Shown here: positions 28,945 to 39,354 of the stretch, piece after piece
How positions within the stretch are numbered: the stretch's first letter is position 1
Layout: each line of letters begins with the position of its first letter
Origin: Bacillus sp. AFS059628
GTDB lineage: Bacteria > Bacillota > Bacilli > Bacillales > Bacillaceae_G
Direction: 5' to 3'
Assembly: GCF_002571225.1 (NCBI RefSeq)
Contig: NZ_NVEC01000003.1
Location: 345,215-409,214, forward strand
Length of the DNA stretch: 64,000 bases
The notes under the pieces: generated by a model
The model's database searches: none
What the model was told of the DNA's origin: nothing
The model's input: the letters and a program-made list of their open reading frames with translations, nothing else
Made by a program: the position numbers and the translations under genes

Positions 28945-29880
28945 TTATTTTGTTTGTTTAGAAGTTGATGCAGCTTCTTTTGCATTCACTTTACTTCTTG
29001 TACCTAACATAACTAAATAGCATAGTACAGCAAACAAGCAAGAAATGAATAATGAATGTAATAATGCCATTGATAAACTAGCATTTGTAAATACGACTAA
29101 AATTCCTACTATAGCTTGAAGTGTAACAAGGATAAATGAAATGATCCATCCCCAGTAGACGACAGGCTGCTGTTTGTAATGGCGAATAGCAAGAATCATT
29201 GCGTATAGTATCCAAGCGAAAATTAACATCGCTGCAACTCTATGTCCCATTTGAACCCATTCATGTAGTTGAGTTGGCATAGGTCTGTTTTTGCTACATA
29301 AAGGGAAGTCTGGACAGGCTAAGCTAGCTCGTTCGTGACGTACTAAAGCCCCTGTGTAGACGACAATATAACTGTAAATTGTTACACCATAAATATGAAA
29401 TTTCATTTTTTGGTCCATAATAAGTGAACGTGCATCAAATTTTTGATCGATTTCAAAGATAAGACACGTTAATAAAATGACAGAAGCAAATGAAATTAAG
29501 GAAATACCGAAATGGATAGCAAGTACAGCTGGCATTTGTCCCCAAACAACTGCTGCAGCCCCCATTAATGCTTGTGCAACTAAAAATACGAAGGATAAAA
29601 TTGCTAACGTTTTTGTTTCGCGCACATGTTTATAATATTTCCAGGACAAAATACAAAGGAGAGTGACAAGAATTCCTGCGGATCCTGATGTAAGGCGATG
29701 ACTCAGTTCAATAATAGTTTCCATTGATAAATTAGATGGAACAAATTCACCGTTACAAAGTGGCCATGATTTACCGCACCCTTGACCAGAACCTGTTTTT
29801 GTAACTAAAGCGCCTCCTAATAAAACTATTAATAAATCAAGGCTTGTAATGACTGCTAACCATTTAATAAAGCGTTGCAA
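28945..29880 (-). CDS. ctaA: Heme A synthase
   Basis: A 311-residue, eight-helix membrane protein that oxidises the C8 methyl of heme O to give heme A for the terminal oxidases. Conserved heme-binding histidines are visible in the helices ([21 protein letters not shown]). A cysteine pair in an outside loop (CPDFPLC) is typical of CtaA. Divergent from ctaB as in B. subtilis. Confidence 0.95.
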   Translation of the reverse strand: MQRFIKWLAVITSLDLLIVLLGGALVTKTGSGQGCGKSWPLCNGEFVPSNLSMETIIELSHRLTSGSAGILVTLLCILSWKYYKHVRETKTLAILSFVFLVAQALMGAAAVVWGQMPAVLAIHFGISLISFASVILLTCLIFEIDQKFDARSLIMDQKMKFHIYGVTIYSYIVVYTGALVRHERASLACPDFPLCSKNRPMPTQLHEWVQMGHRVAAMLIFAWILYAMILAIRHYKQQPVVYWGWIISFILVTLQAIVGILVVFTNASLSMALLHSLFISCLFAVLCYLVMLGTRSKVNAKEAASTSKQTK

Positions 29881-30377
29881 TCTCGTTCACCATCTTTCTG
29901 CTATGAAGTTATTGCGAAATATTTTCATTCCATTATGTATAGAATAAAACGCGCTAATTCCTATGATATATAAAAAATAATAAAATAGCAAAGAAATGGA
30001 GGGGGAAGACAGGGGAGAGAAAATGGGTGTAGAAATAGAATATATAAGGAAATTTTTAGGTGAAAAATAGGCTATTTTGAAAAGAAATGGGGAGAATACG
30101 TGTTAAATATGACAAAAAAGTTTATTATAGAAGGTAACATCATGTTATGATATGGATAAGTAACAATTACGTTTTTTATATTCGACACAAAAAGTTCATG
30201 TTTTCTTCACAAAATGTTCGGGAAATATGATTTAATATATTGGAGTATGGGCGTAGATTAGTAGTAGAATGGGTTAACAATGTTTCTACTGTAATAATAT
30301 TGCTATATAGAGGCGAAATATTTCATTCGAAATAGGCGCAAAAAGAAAGATGAAAGTTTTAAGAGGGGGTTAAAGTG
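29881..30377. promoter_or_regulatory. ctaA/ctaB divergent regulatory region
   Basis: About 500 AT-rich bases between divergent operons. The minus strand reads TTTGTGAAG at 30205-30213, 8 of 9 bases of the remembered ResD box TTTGTGAAT. ResD controls ctaA and ctaB in B. subtilis. TTAACA at about 30273 with TA-rich hexamers downstream may be the ctaB promoter but is not clear-cut. No ORF with an SD is visible. Confidence 0.4.
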
Positions 30378-31301
30378 ATGAACCATGCAACAAGTGAGCT
30401 GCATGATGAGTCTGCTGTTACAAGTATACCGGAAACAACTCGGTTACAAGATTTAAAAGCACTCGTTAAAATGGGGATTGTAAACTCAAATACACTTACT
30501 GTATTTACAGGATTTTGGTTGGCATTACACTTTAATGGATTAAGTGTGATGGATAATCTGGATAAGTTATTCTTTACAATCGTTGGTTCTGGATTAGTTA
30601 TGGCAGGGGTATGTTGTTTAAACAACTACATTGATCGAGACATCGATCCATTAATGGAAAGAACAAAGACCCGTCCAACGGTTACTGGAAAGTATAAACC
30701 AGGATTTGCACTTACATTTGGATTAGTTATATTACTTCTTGGGTTTGTATTTTTATTATTAACAACACCAATGGCAGTGTTAATGGGGTTTATTGGTGCT
30801 TTCACATATGTTGTTCTATATAGTTTATGGACAAAGAGAAAGTATACACTAAATACTGTTGTAGGTAGTATCTCTGGTGCAGTTCCACCTTTAATTGGAT
30901 GGGCAGCAATCGATCCATCTTTAGGCCATCCAATTGCTTGGATGCTATTTTTGATTATGTTTATTTGGCAAATCCCACATTTCCTTGCATTAGCAATGAA
31001 ACGTGTTGATGAATATCGAAATGCAGGAATTCCAATGCTTCCTGTAGTTCATGGATTTGAAATTACGAAACGCCAAATTATGATTTGGACAGTATGTTTA
31101 TTACCACTACCATTTTATATGAGTGGACTAGGGATAACATTTATGGTAATTGCAACACTGCTTAACATCGGATGGATCGTTTTAGGATTTTATGGCTTCC
31201 GTAAGAAAGATGACATCAAATGGTCTGTGCAAATGTTTGTTTATTCCCTAAATTATTTAACAATCTTATTTGTATCAATGATTGTAGTTACATTCTTCTA
31301 A
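30378..31301 (+). CDS. ctaB: Protoheme IX farnesyltransferase (heme O synthase)
   Basis: A 307-residue UbiA-family prenyltransferase that adds a farnesyl group to heme B. Seen: the Asp-rich motif [19 protein letters not shown] and about eight to nine membrane helices. I use ATG 30378, seven bases after GAGGGGGT, rather than the GTG immediately upstream. First gene of ctaBCDEFG. Confidence 0.95.
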   Translation: MNHATSELHDESAVTSIPETTRLQDLKALVKMGIVNSNTLTVFTGFWLALHFNGLSVMDNLDKLFFTIVGSGLVMAGVCCLNNYIDRDIDPLMERTKTRPTVTGKYKPGFALTFGLVILLLGFVFLLLTTPMAVLMGFIGAFTYVVLYSLWTKRKYTLNTVVGSISGAVPPLIGWAAIDPSLGHPIAWMLFLIMFIWQIPHFLALAMKRVDEYRNAGIPMLPVVHGFEITKRQIMIWTVCLLPLPFYMSGLGITFMVIATLLNIGWIVLGFYGFRKKDDIKWSVQMFVYSLNYLTILFVSMIVVTFF

Positions 31302-31394
31302 GACAACGACATAATTGGATTTCTTTACGTTGAGATTTACTTTACTTAACTATAAAGTACAATCTAATTCACAAGGAAAGTGGGGGTTGTTTGT

Positions 31395-32444
31395 ATGAAG
31401 AAACAGTGGCGACTGCTTTCGTTCGTTTCACTGCTGGCTTTACTGTTAGGGGGATGCGGTAAAGCCTTTCAATCTACTTTAATTCCGCAAGGAGAAGTAG
31501 CAAAAATGCAATATGATCTGCTCTTACTAGCAAGTGCAATCATGGTAGGAGTAGTATTAGTAGTTACTATTATTTTCTTATATGTAATTGTGCGTTTCCG
31601 ACAAAAGAAAGGTCAGGAAGATTATATTCCGGAGCAAGTTGAAGGAAATCACAAACTAGAAATTATATGGACAGTTATTCCGATTATTCTTTTGTTAATC
31701 TTAGCTGTTCCGACGGTTACATATACATTCAAACTTGCTGATGTAAGTGCGATGGAGAAAAAGAATATTGATAAAGATACTATCGTTGTTGATGTAACAG
31801 CGAATCTTTATTGGTGGGAATTTTCTTATAAATCAGAAAAGATAGTAACTTCCCAGGATTTAGTCATCCCCACAGGTAAGAAAGTGTATTTGAATTTGAA
31901 GGGTGCCGATATTAAACATTCGTTTTGGGTTCCATCTTTAGCTGGGAAAATGGATACAAATACAGATAATGTGAACAAAATGTGGTTAAAGGCAGATAAA
32001 TCGGGCACTTATAATGGTTTTTGTACAGAATTTTGTGGCCCATCACATTCTTTAATGCAATTCAAAGTGAAAGCTTTAGATGAAAGCGAGTACAAACAGT
32101 GGCTTGCTGATATGAAGAAGATTGATGGGAAGAAAAAAGTAGCTTCAACGAAAGCGCAAGAAGGCCAAGAAATATTTAATAAAAGCTGTATTGGTTGTCA
32201 CGCAGTTGGATCTAATGATAGTAGACCACCTTCCGCTCGTATCGCACCAAACTTAGCAAACTTTGCGGATCGCGATACAGTTGCCGGCATTGCCGAAAAC
32301 AATGAAGAAAACTTAAAAAAATGGCTGAAAGATCCTGAAAATATGAAACCAGGAAATAAAATGACTGGTAAATATGGCAACTTAACGGATGATCAAATTG
32401 ATGCATTAAATGCATACTTACAAACGTTAAAAGTTGAAAAGTAA
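31395..32444 (+). CDS. ctaC: Cytochrome caa3 oxidase subunit II
   Basis: A 349-residue lipoprotein with a lipobox LLLGGCG near residue 20, two membrane helices, a cupredoxin domain with the CuA site (CTEFCGPSHS) and a fused C-terminal cytochrome c domain (CIGCH, about residues 260-264). The fusion is diagnostic of caa3-type enzymes that take electrons from cytochrome c. I use ATG 31395 (MKKQWRLLSF), which starts a proper signal peptide; GTG 31380 would add five residues. Confidence 0.95.
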   Translation: MKKQWRLLSFVSLLALLLGGCGKAFQSTLIPQGEVAKMQYDLLLLASAIMVGVVLVVTIIFLYVIVRFRQKKGQEDYIPEQVEGNHKLEIIWTVIPIILLLILAVPTVTYTFKLADVSAMEKKNIDKDTIVVDVTANLYWWEFSYKSEKIVTSQDLVIPTGKKVYLNLKGADIKHSFWVPSLAGKMDTNTDNVNKMWLKADKSGTYNGFCTEFCGPSHSLMQFKVKALDESEYKQWLADMKKIDGKKKVASTKAQEGQEIFNKSCIGCHAVGSNDSRPPSARIAPNLANFADRDTVAGIAENNEENLKKWLKDPENMKPGNKMTGKYGNLTDDQIDALNAYLQTLKVEK

Positions 32445-32477
32445 AGAGGGATTATTCGCGAAGGGGAGGTTGAAAAC

Positions 32478-34340
32478 GTGAGTTCTGTAGCAAAAAAACA
32501 GGGGATGGGTGCTGTCATATGGGATTATTTAACGACAGTAGACCATAAAAAGATTGCCATTCTCTATTTAATTGCAGGTGGATTGTTTTTTGTAATAGGC
32601 GGAATAGAAGCTCTATTTATTCGCCTTCAATTAGCGATTCCTAACAATGCTTTTCTTGTTGGGGATGCTTATAATCAAGTATTAACGATGCACGGTACAA
32701 CAATGATTTTCCTCGCAGCTATGCCACTCGTGTTTGCATTTATGAACGCCGCTGTACCACTTCAAATTGGTGCACGTGATGTAGCGTTCCCGTTTTTGAA
32801 TTCACTTGGATTTTGGTTATTTTTCTTTGGTGGAGTATTTTTAAATTTAAGTTGGTTTTTAGGTGGAGCACCTGATGCAGGATGGACATCTTATGCATCT
32901 TTAGCGTTAGCTTCTAAAGGTCATGGTGTTGATTTTTATGTATTAGGCTTGCAGATCTCCGGTATTGGTACATTAATTGGAGGTATTAACTTCCTTGTAA
33001 CCATTATTAATATGCGTGCGCCAGGGATGACATATATGCGTATGCCGATGTTTACATGGACGACATTTGTAACATCTTCGCTAATATTGTTCGCTTTTCC
33101 GCCGTTAACTGTAGGATTAGGACTTTTAATGTTAGATCGTTTATTTGGAACAAGTTTCTTTAATCCGGCATTGGGTGGGAATACGATTATATGGGAGCAT
33201 TTATTCTGGATTTTCGGTCATCCAGAAGTATACATTCTTATACTCCCAGCTTTCGGAATATTCTCAGAAATCTTCGCGACATTTTCGAAAAAACGATTAT
33301 TTGGTTATTCGTCGATGGTGTTCGCGACAGTATTAATTGGATTCTTAGGATTTATGGTATGGGCGCATCATATGTTTACTGTTGGGCTTGGTCCAGTTGC
33401 AAATGCTATTTTCTCAGTTGCAACAATGGCGATTGCAGTACCGACTGGTATTAAAATATTCAACTGGCTCTTTACAATGTGGGGAGGAAGTATTCGTTTT
33501 ACGACACCGATGATGTGGGCGGTAGCTTTCATTCCATCATTCGTAATGGGGGGAGTTACAGGTGTTATGCTAGCATCTGCACCAGCGGATTATCAATTTC
33601 ATGATAACTATTTCGTAGTAGCTCACTTTCATTATGTAATTGTCGGTGGTGTTGTATTCGGTTTACTTGCAGGAGCTCATTATTATTGGCCACTGATGTT
33701 TAATAAAGTATTGAATGAAACGTTAGGAAAGATAACATTTTGGCTATTCTTTATCGGTTTCCATTTAACGTTCTTCATACAGCATTTCCTTGGGTTAATT
33801 GGTATGCCACGTCGTTACTACACATATCTTGAAGGTCAAGGGTTGGAAATGGGGAATATGATTAGTTCTATTGGAGCGGTATTTATGGCTCTTGGAACGA
33901 TTGTTCTTCTATTCAATGTAATTAAAACGACAGTTTCAAAAGAAAAGGCTGGTCGTGATCCATGGGATGCTCGTACATTAGAATGGACAATGCCAGCACC
34001 TACACCAGAATATAACTTTAAACAATTACCATTTGTTCGCGGGTTAGATCCGTTTTGGATTGAAAAACGTGAAGGGAATAAAGAGATGACAGCGGCGGAA
34101 CCAGTGGGTGATATTCATATGCCGAATCCATCATTTTCACCATTTATCATTTCTTTAGGACTGTTTATAGCGGCATTCGGTGCAATGTATATGCAGGGTG
34201 GAAAAGATAAGTTGTGGTTATTAGTAGCAATTATCGGCTTAATCATTACATTTGGCACAATGTTCCTACGTTCCGTAATTGATGATCATGGATATCATAT
34301 TCATAAGGAAGATTTAGAAGATAAGGGGGGCAAGGCATAA
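32478..34340 (+). CDS. ctaD: Cytochrome caa3 oxidase subunit I
   Basis: A 620-residue heme-copper oxidase catalytic subunit carrying heme a, heme a3 and CuB. Landmarks include HGTTMIF, the CuB/crosslink region FGHPEVYIL, and HFHYVIVGG with the heme a3 and a histidines. A C-terminal extension adds two helices. The start is GTG with GGGGAGG upstream. Its stop overlaps the ctaE start (TAATG). Confidence 0.97.
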   Translation: MSSVAKKQGMGAVIWDYLTTVDHKKIAILYLIAGGLFFVIGGIEALFIRLQLAIPNNAFLVGDAYNQVLTMHGTTMIFLAAMPLVFAFMNAAVPLQIGARDVAFPFLNSLGFWLFFFGGVFLNLSWFLGGAPDAGWTSYASLALASKGHGVDFYVLGLQISGIGTLIGGINFLVTIINMRAPGMTYMRMPMFTWTTFVTSSLILFAFPPLTVGLGLLMLDRLFGTSFFNPALGGNTIIWEHLFWIFGHPEVYILILPAFGIFSEIFATFSKKRLFGYSSMVFATVLIGFLGFMVWAHHMFTVGLGPVANAIFSVATMAIAVPTGIKIFNWLFTMWGGSIRFTTPMMWAVAFIPSFVMGGVTGVMLASAPADYQFHDNYFVVAHFHYVIVGGVVFGLLAGAHYYWPLMFNKVLNETLGKITFWLFFIGFHLTFFIQHFLGLIGMPRRYYTYLEGQGLEMGNMISSIGAVFMALGTIVLLFNVIKTTVSKEKAGRDPWDARTLEWTMPAPTPEYNFKQLPFVRGLDPFWIEKREGNKEMTAAEPVGDIHMPNPSFSPFIISLGLFIAAFGAMYMQGGKDKLWLLVAIIGLIITFGTMFLRSVIDDHGYHIHKEDLEDKGGKA

Positions 34341-34963
34341 TGCATGTAGATGAAAAGTTAACAAATGAAACATTTCCAGCAGAGCCTGAAAAAGCAACCC
34401 TTGAGGGGAAAAATAAGTTTGTCGGTTTTTGGTTATTTCTTGGAGGCGAAACAGTATTGTTCGCTTCCTTATTTGGCACATATTTAGCGTTAAAGAATTC
34501 TACAAATGGTGGACCAACATCTCAAGAAATGTTCCAAATGCCACTCGTTTTCATAATGACGATGCTTTTATTAACGAGTAGTTTAACGAGCGTATATGCA
34601 ATGTATCATATGAAAAACTTTAACTTTAAAAAAATGCAACTTTGGCTACTAGTAACAGTGCTGTTAGGTTTAGGGTTTTTAGGGTTTGAGATATATGAGT
34701 TTTATCATTATACACATGAATTTAAGCATACTATGAGAAGTAGTGCATTTGGTTCCGCGTTTTATGCTCTTGTTGGTACACATGGACTCCACGTATTGTT
34801 TGGATTATGTTGGATTTTAACATTAATCTTTAGGAATGCGAAGAGAGGCCTAAATTTATACAATGCACCGAAGTTTTATGTTGCATCGATTTATTGGCAC
34901 TTTATTGACGTAGTTTGGGTGTTTATTTTCACTGTAGTATATTTGATGGGAATGGTGGGATAA
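34340..34963 (+). CDS. ctaE: Cytochrome caa3 oxidase subunit III
   Basis: A 207-residue, five-helix subunit III (GFWLFLGGETVLFASLFGTY; GTHGLHVLFG; WHFIDVVWVF). It stabilises subunit I and the proton path. Translation is coupled to ctaD by the one-base TAATG overlap; the SD GGGGGGCAAGGC lies within ctaD. Confidence 0.95.
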   Translation: MHVDEKLTNETFPAEPEKATLEGKNKFVGFWLFLGGETVLFASLFGTYLALKNSTNGGPTSQEMFQMPLVFIMTMLLLTSSLTSVYAMYHMKNFNFKKMQLWLLVTVLLGLGFLGFEIYEFYHYTHEFKHTMRSSAFGSAFYALVGTHGLHVLFGLCWILTLIFRNAKRGLNLYNAPKFYVASIYWHFIDVVWVFIFTVVYLMGMVG

Positions 34964-34966
34964 ACA

Positions 34967-35299
34967 ATGGCGATAAAGCAAACGAATAATCCTAAAGTTG
35001 ATCTTGTTTATCGGAAAAGAAAAAGTGCGGAGGAAATGAAGCATCAAGTTATTACATTTGCATTAATGATTTTTTTAACATTAGTTGCATTTGCAGCGGT
35101 AGCATATCCGAAAACTTTTAGTCCGACTTTTTCAGTACCATTTATTTTACTATTAGCGGTGGTACAAGTAATTTTTCAATTGTATTATTTTATGCATATG
35201 AGTCATAAAGGACATGAAGCGGCAAGTTTCTTTCTTTATTCTGGTCTGTTGATCGGATTAATTACAATTTTAGCTTTTATGACAATTGTGTGGATTTGA
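34967..35299 (+). CDS. ctaF: Cytochrome caa3 oxidase subunit IV
   Basis: A 110-residue small subunit with three hydrophobic helices (about 24-44, 49-68 and 84-105), family CtaF/CoxIVB. It begins three bases after ctaE. A hairpin follows, so ctaG may be expressed at a lower level. Confidence 0.92.
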   Translation: MAIKQTNNPKVDLVYRKRKSAEEMKHQVITFALMIFLTLVAFAAVAYPKTFSPTFSVPFILLLAVVQVIFQLYYFMHMSHKGHEAASFFLYSGLLIGLITILAFMTIVWI

Positions 35300-35313
35300 A
35301 AAGTGAAGAATAA

Positions 35314-35343
35314 GGGAGCTCGTGTCGTCACAGCTCCCTCTTC
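35314..35343 (+). terminator. Hairpin after ctaF (partial terminator)
   Basis: gggagct (35314-35320) pairs with agctccc (35332-35338), followed by the weak T-tract tcttc. Probably leaky, allowing ctaG expression. Confidence 0.55.
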
Positions 35344-35384
35344 ATGTTATGTGAAAGGATAACCTTAAGAAGGTAGGTGTGACA

Positions 35385-36290
35385 ATGAGTAACTTGTGGA
35401 TATTTGGTTTTCAAGCACTATGGAGTCCAATCTTTTTACTATTTATGATTTCAATCCTTATTGGGTACTTTTTAATTATTGGACCATATAGAATGCGATT
35501 TGAACATGCGACAAAGGTAAGTAAGAAGCAAGTTTTTTATTTTACGACCGGGATTGTTCTTTTGTATTTTGTAAAGGGAGGGCCTATTGATTTAATTGGT
35601 CATATTATATTTAGTGCACATATGTTTGAAATGGCAGTTATGTATATTGCCGTTCCACCGTTATTGTTGCTTGGTATACCAGTTTGGTTATATCGTTATA
35701 TTACTTCTTTTAAGTTCGTTCAAATTATATTAAAGATATTTGCTAAGCCACTTATTGCATTGTTTGTATTTAATGGCCTGTTTTCTTTTTATCATTTACC
35801 AGTTGTTTTTGATACAGTAAAACAAAGTCAAATTGCTCATCCTATTTGTCTCGCTATATTGTTCTTTACGGCAATCATGATGTGGTGGCCGATGCTAAAT
35901 CCATTACCAGAATATCAAACGTTAAGTGATATAAAGAAACTTGGTTATATGTTTGCTAACGGTATATTATTAACGCCAGCTTGTGCGTTAATCATTTTTG
36001 CGACGGCACCATTATTTGCAACGTATACGGATCCGGCTGCTTGGATGAAGGCGATGGAATTATGTGTACCAGCGGGAACTTTATCTGATTTAAATATAAC
36101 TGGACCAGAATTTTTACACTGGATGCCCGTCGTGCAAGATCAACAAACAGGTGGCATCATTATGAAAATTGTCCAGGAAATAGTGTACGGTACGATTATT
36201 GGCTATGTATTCTTTAGATGGGCACGTAAAGAGCGTGAAAAAGATAAAGAACAGTTGCAACAATTACCGCCATATTTACAGACGAAGTAA
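35385..36290 (+). CDS. ctaG: caa3 oxidase assembly protein CtaG
   Basis: A 301-residue polytopic membrane protein of the Bacillus CtaG family (not the copper chaperone Cox11). About seven helices; HxxxP-type histidines are seen in AHMFEMAVMYI. Required for active caa3 oxidase in B. subtilis, possibly for CuB insertion. ATG 35385 (MSNLWIFGFQ) with AGGTAGGTG upstream is preferred over GTG 35379. Confidence 0.92.
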   Translation: MSNLWIFGFQALWSPIFLLFMISILIGYFLIIGPYRMRFEHATKVSKKQVFYFTTGIVLLYFVKGGPIDLIGHIIFSAHMFEMAVMYIAVPPLLLLGIPVWLYRYITSFKFVQIILKIFAKPLIALFVFNGLFSFYHLPVVFDTVKQSQIAHPICLAILFFTAIMMWWPMLNPLPEYQTLSDIKKLGYMFANGILLTPACALIIFATAPLFATYTDPAAWMKAMELCVPAGTLSDLNITGPEFLHWMPVVQDQQTGGIIMKIVQEIVYGTIIGYVFFRWARKEREKDKEQLQQLPPYLQTK

Positions 36291-36320
36291 AAAGTGTATG
36301 GGTTTCCATACACTTTTTTA
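36289..36320 (+). terminator. Terminator of the cta operon
   Basis: aaaaagtgtatgg (36289-36301) pairs with ccatacacttttt (36306-36318), overlapping the ctaG stop codon. Confidence 0.88.
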
Positions 36321-36516
36321 GTTTTACTAAACTTTAATAGATTGAATTTTCTAATTATTTATGTTAAGTTAGTTTAGGCATGTACTAAAAGTGGATATAA
36401 GATTTACTACTAGCTTTAATACATAATAATTCCATGTGTAGTACAAGTTTTTTAGAGAGTTATAAATTTATATTGTTATCTTTAATAAACAAGGACTATT
36501 TTAAGGGGGAATTTAA

Positions 36517-37515
36517 ATGGGTAGTAGTGGAAGTATGGTAAAGCCAATTAGTGGTTTTTTAACAGCATTAATACAATATCCAGTACCGGTAGTAGAGTCA
36601 CGTGCAGACATTGATAAACAAATTAAACAGATCATAAAAACAATTCATTCAACTAAAGCAGGGTATCCTGGATTGGAATTGATAGTATTTCCAGAATATA
36701 GTACGCAAGGGCTTAATACAAAAAAATGGACTACAGAAGAGTTTTTATGTACAGTCCCTGGGCCAGAAACAGACTTGTTTGCTGAGGCATGTAAAGAGTC
36801 TGAGGTATATGGTGTTTTTTCTATAATGGAAAGAAATCCTGATGGTGGAGAACCGTATAATACAGCAATAATTATTGATCCACAAGGTGAAATGATTTTG
36901 AAGTATCGTAAGCTAAATCCTTGGGTGCCAGTTGAACCTTGGAAAGCTGGAGATTTAGGTTTACCTGTTTGTGATGGACCTGGAGGAAGTAAATTAGCTG
37001 TTTGTATTTGTCATGATGGTATGTTTCCTGAAGTAGCTCGTGAAGCAGCTTATAAAGGTGCAAATGTCTTGATTCGTATTTCTGGATATAGCACACAAGT
37101 TAGTGAACAATGGATGTTAACTAATCGTTCGAATGCATGGCAAAATTTAATGTATACATTGTCGGTGAACTTAGCGGGTTATGATGGTGTATTTTATTAT
37201 TTTGGTGAAGGACAAGTATGTAATTTTGATGGGACTACTTTAGTGCAGGGACACCGAAATCCTTGGGAGATTGTTACTGCTGAAGTATATCCAGAGTTAG
37301 CAGATCAAGCTAGATTAGGATGGGGCCTCGAAAATAATATATATAATTTAGGTTCAAGGGGATATGTAGCGACTCCTGGTGGGGTGAAAGAAAACCCGTA
37401 TACGTTTGTAAAAGATTTAGCTGAAGGTAAATATAAGGTTCCTTGGGAAGATGAGATTAAAGTAAAGGATGGAACTATTTATGGGTATCCAGTCAAAAAG
37501 ACGATTCATTCTTAA
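36517..37515 (+). CDS. amiF: Formamidase AmiF
   Basis: A 332-residue nitrilase-superfamily hydrolase that converts formamide to formate and ammonia. The Glu-Lys-Cys triad is visible: E60 (VFPEYS), K132 (KYRKLNPW) and C165 (CICHDG), with E140 as the additional acidic residue. The N-terminus [15 protein letters not shown] matches AmiF rather than the aliphatic amidase AmiE. Monocistronic, with an SD (aaggggga), between two terminators. It occupies the place of ylbA/ylbB in B. subtilis, which suggests a lineage-specific insertion. Confidence 0.92.
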   Translation: MGSSGSMVKPISGFLTALIQYPVPVVESRADIDKQIKQIIKTIHSTKAGYPGLELIVFPEYSTQGLNTKKWTTEEFLCTVPGPETDLFAEACKESEVYGVFSIMERNPDGGEPYNTAIIIDPQGEMILKYRKLNPWVPVEPWKAGDLGLPVCDGPGGSKLAVCICHDGMFPEVAREAAYKGANVLIRISGYSTQVSEQWMLTNRSNAWQNLMYTLSVNLAGYDGVFYYFGEGQVCNFDGTTLVQGHRNPWEIVTAEVYPELADQARLGWGLENNIYNLGSRGYVATPGGVKENPYTFVKDLAEGKYKVPWEDEIKVKDGTIYGYPVKKTIHS

Positions 37516-37522
37516 GTAAGAT

Positions 37523-37563
37523 AAATAGAACAAGCGCATCAATATGATGCGCTTGTTCTATTT
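37523..37563. terminator. Bidirectional terminator between amiF and the yugN-like gene
   Basis: A 19-bp perfect stem, 37523-37541 with 37545-37563, over a 3-base loop, flanked by A/T runs. Confidence 0.88.
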
Positions 37564-37927
37564 AATCAATGATTTGGAATTCTTTTAACTCTTTTTCGAC
37601 ATTTTGTAGGAGTTGTTCGCTTTTTTGAAGTACATTCGTTGGGAAAGTTTCACCCTCACCATATTCAACGCCGTGAGGATAATAATGTTTACCTAATAAG
37701 GGAGGAAGTAGTTTTATTTCAGCATGTCTACTACCAATGTCACCTTCAACAGCTAAACCTTGTACGCGTAAATAATAAACATCGTTTAATATTTCGAATT
37801 TATAATCGTATGTAACTCTTTCGTAGTCCCACTGTCCAGCAAGTACAAAATGGTTTTTCTCCATAATCTCTGTTAATAGTGTTAAATCAACGACTGCCCC
37901 ATTAAATTTCGTATTTGTAAATTGCAT
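37562..37927 (-). CDS. YugN-like family protein
   Basis: A 121-residue soluble alpha/beta protein beginning MQFTNTKFNGAVVDLTLL, with GDIGSRHAEIKLLPPLLGKH typical of the YugN-like family. Structure known in the family, function not. The SD AGGAGGTATTAT precedes the ATG. Probably accessory to this locus, since the B. subtilis relative lies elsewhere. Confidence 0.75.
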   Translation of the reverse strand: MQFTNTKFNGAVVDLTLLTEIMEKNHFVLAGQWDYERVTYDYKFEILNDVYYLRVQGLAVEGDIGSRHAEIKLLPPLLGKHYYPHGVEYGEGETFPTNVLQKSEQLLQNVEKELKEFQIID

Positions 37928-38133
37928 ATAATACCTCCTTTTTTAATGTTACATCATTATTTTTATAATAGTATGAATAATAAGAAAGTGCAATTCATAT
38001 TGGGAGAAAAGGGATAATCCAGACTTTTTTTGCGAAAATATGATATAGTGAAAAGAGTACGGTACACACAAAAAAGGAAAGAAAAGGATTTGTGTATATC
38101 TCAATTTTATGTTTTATGCAGGAGGTATATCGA

Positions 38134-39168
38134 TTGAAGAAATTATTGCGTATCGTAATGATTACATTTTTAATTTTAGCTGTTGATTTATACGGGAAAT
38201 TACTCGTTTCACAATATATATTAACCCCATCTCAATCAAAGCAAGAAAATAAAATTGTGAAAAAGAAAAAGCAAGTAAATGAAAACTCTTCCGATACAGT
38301 TTTAAATATGATTGGCGGGGACTCTGAAAATTTATTAGCAAAATGGGGAGAACCTTCTCGAATAGAGCCATCTGCTTACGGGTATGAATGGTGGGTATAC
38401 AATCAAGATTTAGCTCAGTATGTTCAATTTGGGGTTGCTGAACGTAAAGTTGTAACGGCGTATGTTGCTGGTGAAGAGGTTAAGGTGCCACCTTATTATA
38501 TAAATGAAAAGTATGAAGATGTGTATAAAAAGAATCCACTCTCTCATGAGATTTCGTTAAAAAGAGGAAAGAATAGTTATCAATTTGAGTTATCTGATAC
38601 CGAAGTGATGGAACAACCATTAATACCTGTAGAAGATGGCTGGGCGCAATTATATTTTGATCATTTTACACATGAGCTTGTTGGCGTTCGTTATATGAAT
38701 GACGAAACGTTGTTACGCCAAAGGCCTTATCAGCTTGTTTATTCAGGTGAATTACTAGCTGAACAACCATTGACTCCAGATAAAATGAAACAAATAGAGA
38801 ATGGGAATATGCAACAAATTTTTGATTTAACAAATATTATTCGAAGTCGTCATGAGTTGCCGTTGTTAACATGGGATCAACAAACGGCAGATGTGGCTAT
38901 CGGTCATAGTAAAGATATGAAGGATAATAATTACTTTTCACATGATTCACCTACATTAGGTACGTTAGGAGATCGTTTGCAGCGTGGGAAAGTAGGATTT
39001 CAACTTGCTGGTGAGAATATAGCGGCGCAACATAGTGACGGAATTGCGGCGTTGCAAGGTTGGTTAAATAGTGAAGGACATCGAAAGAATTTATTGAATG
39101 AACAATTTACAGGATTAGGTGTTGGCGTATACGATAAGTTTTATACACAAAATTTTATTCGGAAATAA
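38134..39168 (+). CDS. ylbC: CAP-domain (SCP/PR1) protein YlbC
   Basis: 344 residues from TTG 38134 (MKKLLRIVMITFLILAVD): one N-terminal membrane anchor or signal, a CAP-associated domain in the middle (about 60-200), and a C-terminal CAP domain (about 228-344) with GHSKDM, NYFSHDSP, AGENIA and GHRKNLL. CAP proteins act outside the cell; the catalytic role is unclear. The TTG has AGGAGG seven bases upstream and gives the B. subtilis length; GTG 38092 has no SD. Confidence 0.88.
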   Translation: MKKLLRIVMITFLILAVDLYGKLLVSQYILTPSQSKQENKIVKKKKQVNENSSDTVLNMIGGDSENLLAKWGEPSRIEPSAYGYEWWVYNQDLAQYVQFGVAERKVVTAYVAGEEVKVPPYYINEKYEDVYKKNPLSHEISLKRGKNSYQFELSDTEVMEQPLIPVEDGWAQLYFDHFTHELVGVRYMNDETLLRQRPYQLVYSGELLAEQPLTPDKMKQIENGNMQQIFDLTNIIRSRHELPLLTWDQQTADVAIGHSKDMKDNNYFSHDSPTLGTLGDRLQRGKVGFQLAGENIAAQHSDGIAALQGWLNSEGHRKNLLNEQFTGLGVGVYDKFYTQNFIRK

Positions 39169-39265
39169 AGTGAACCTGTAAGTTGTGGATGGAACACTTC
39201 CTAGATGTTTACTTCATTTTCAATGAATTATAGATAGGAATCTGAACCTATGCAAATAGTAGGGG

Positions 39266-39317
39266 AAAAAGGTGCATGAATCGTCTAAAAATAGGCGAAC
39301 CATGCGCCTTTTTTTTC
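39266..39317 (+). terminator. Two-stem terminator of ylbC
   Basis: aaaaaggtgcatg (39266-39278) pairs with catgcgccttttt (39301-39313, one G-U pair) around an inner hairpin (tcgtcta/taggcga). A run of eight Ts follows. Confidence 0.8.
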
Positions 39318-39354
39318 TTATTATATAGTAGATATACATGAAGAGGTGAGGATT

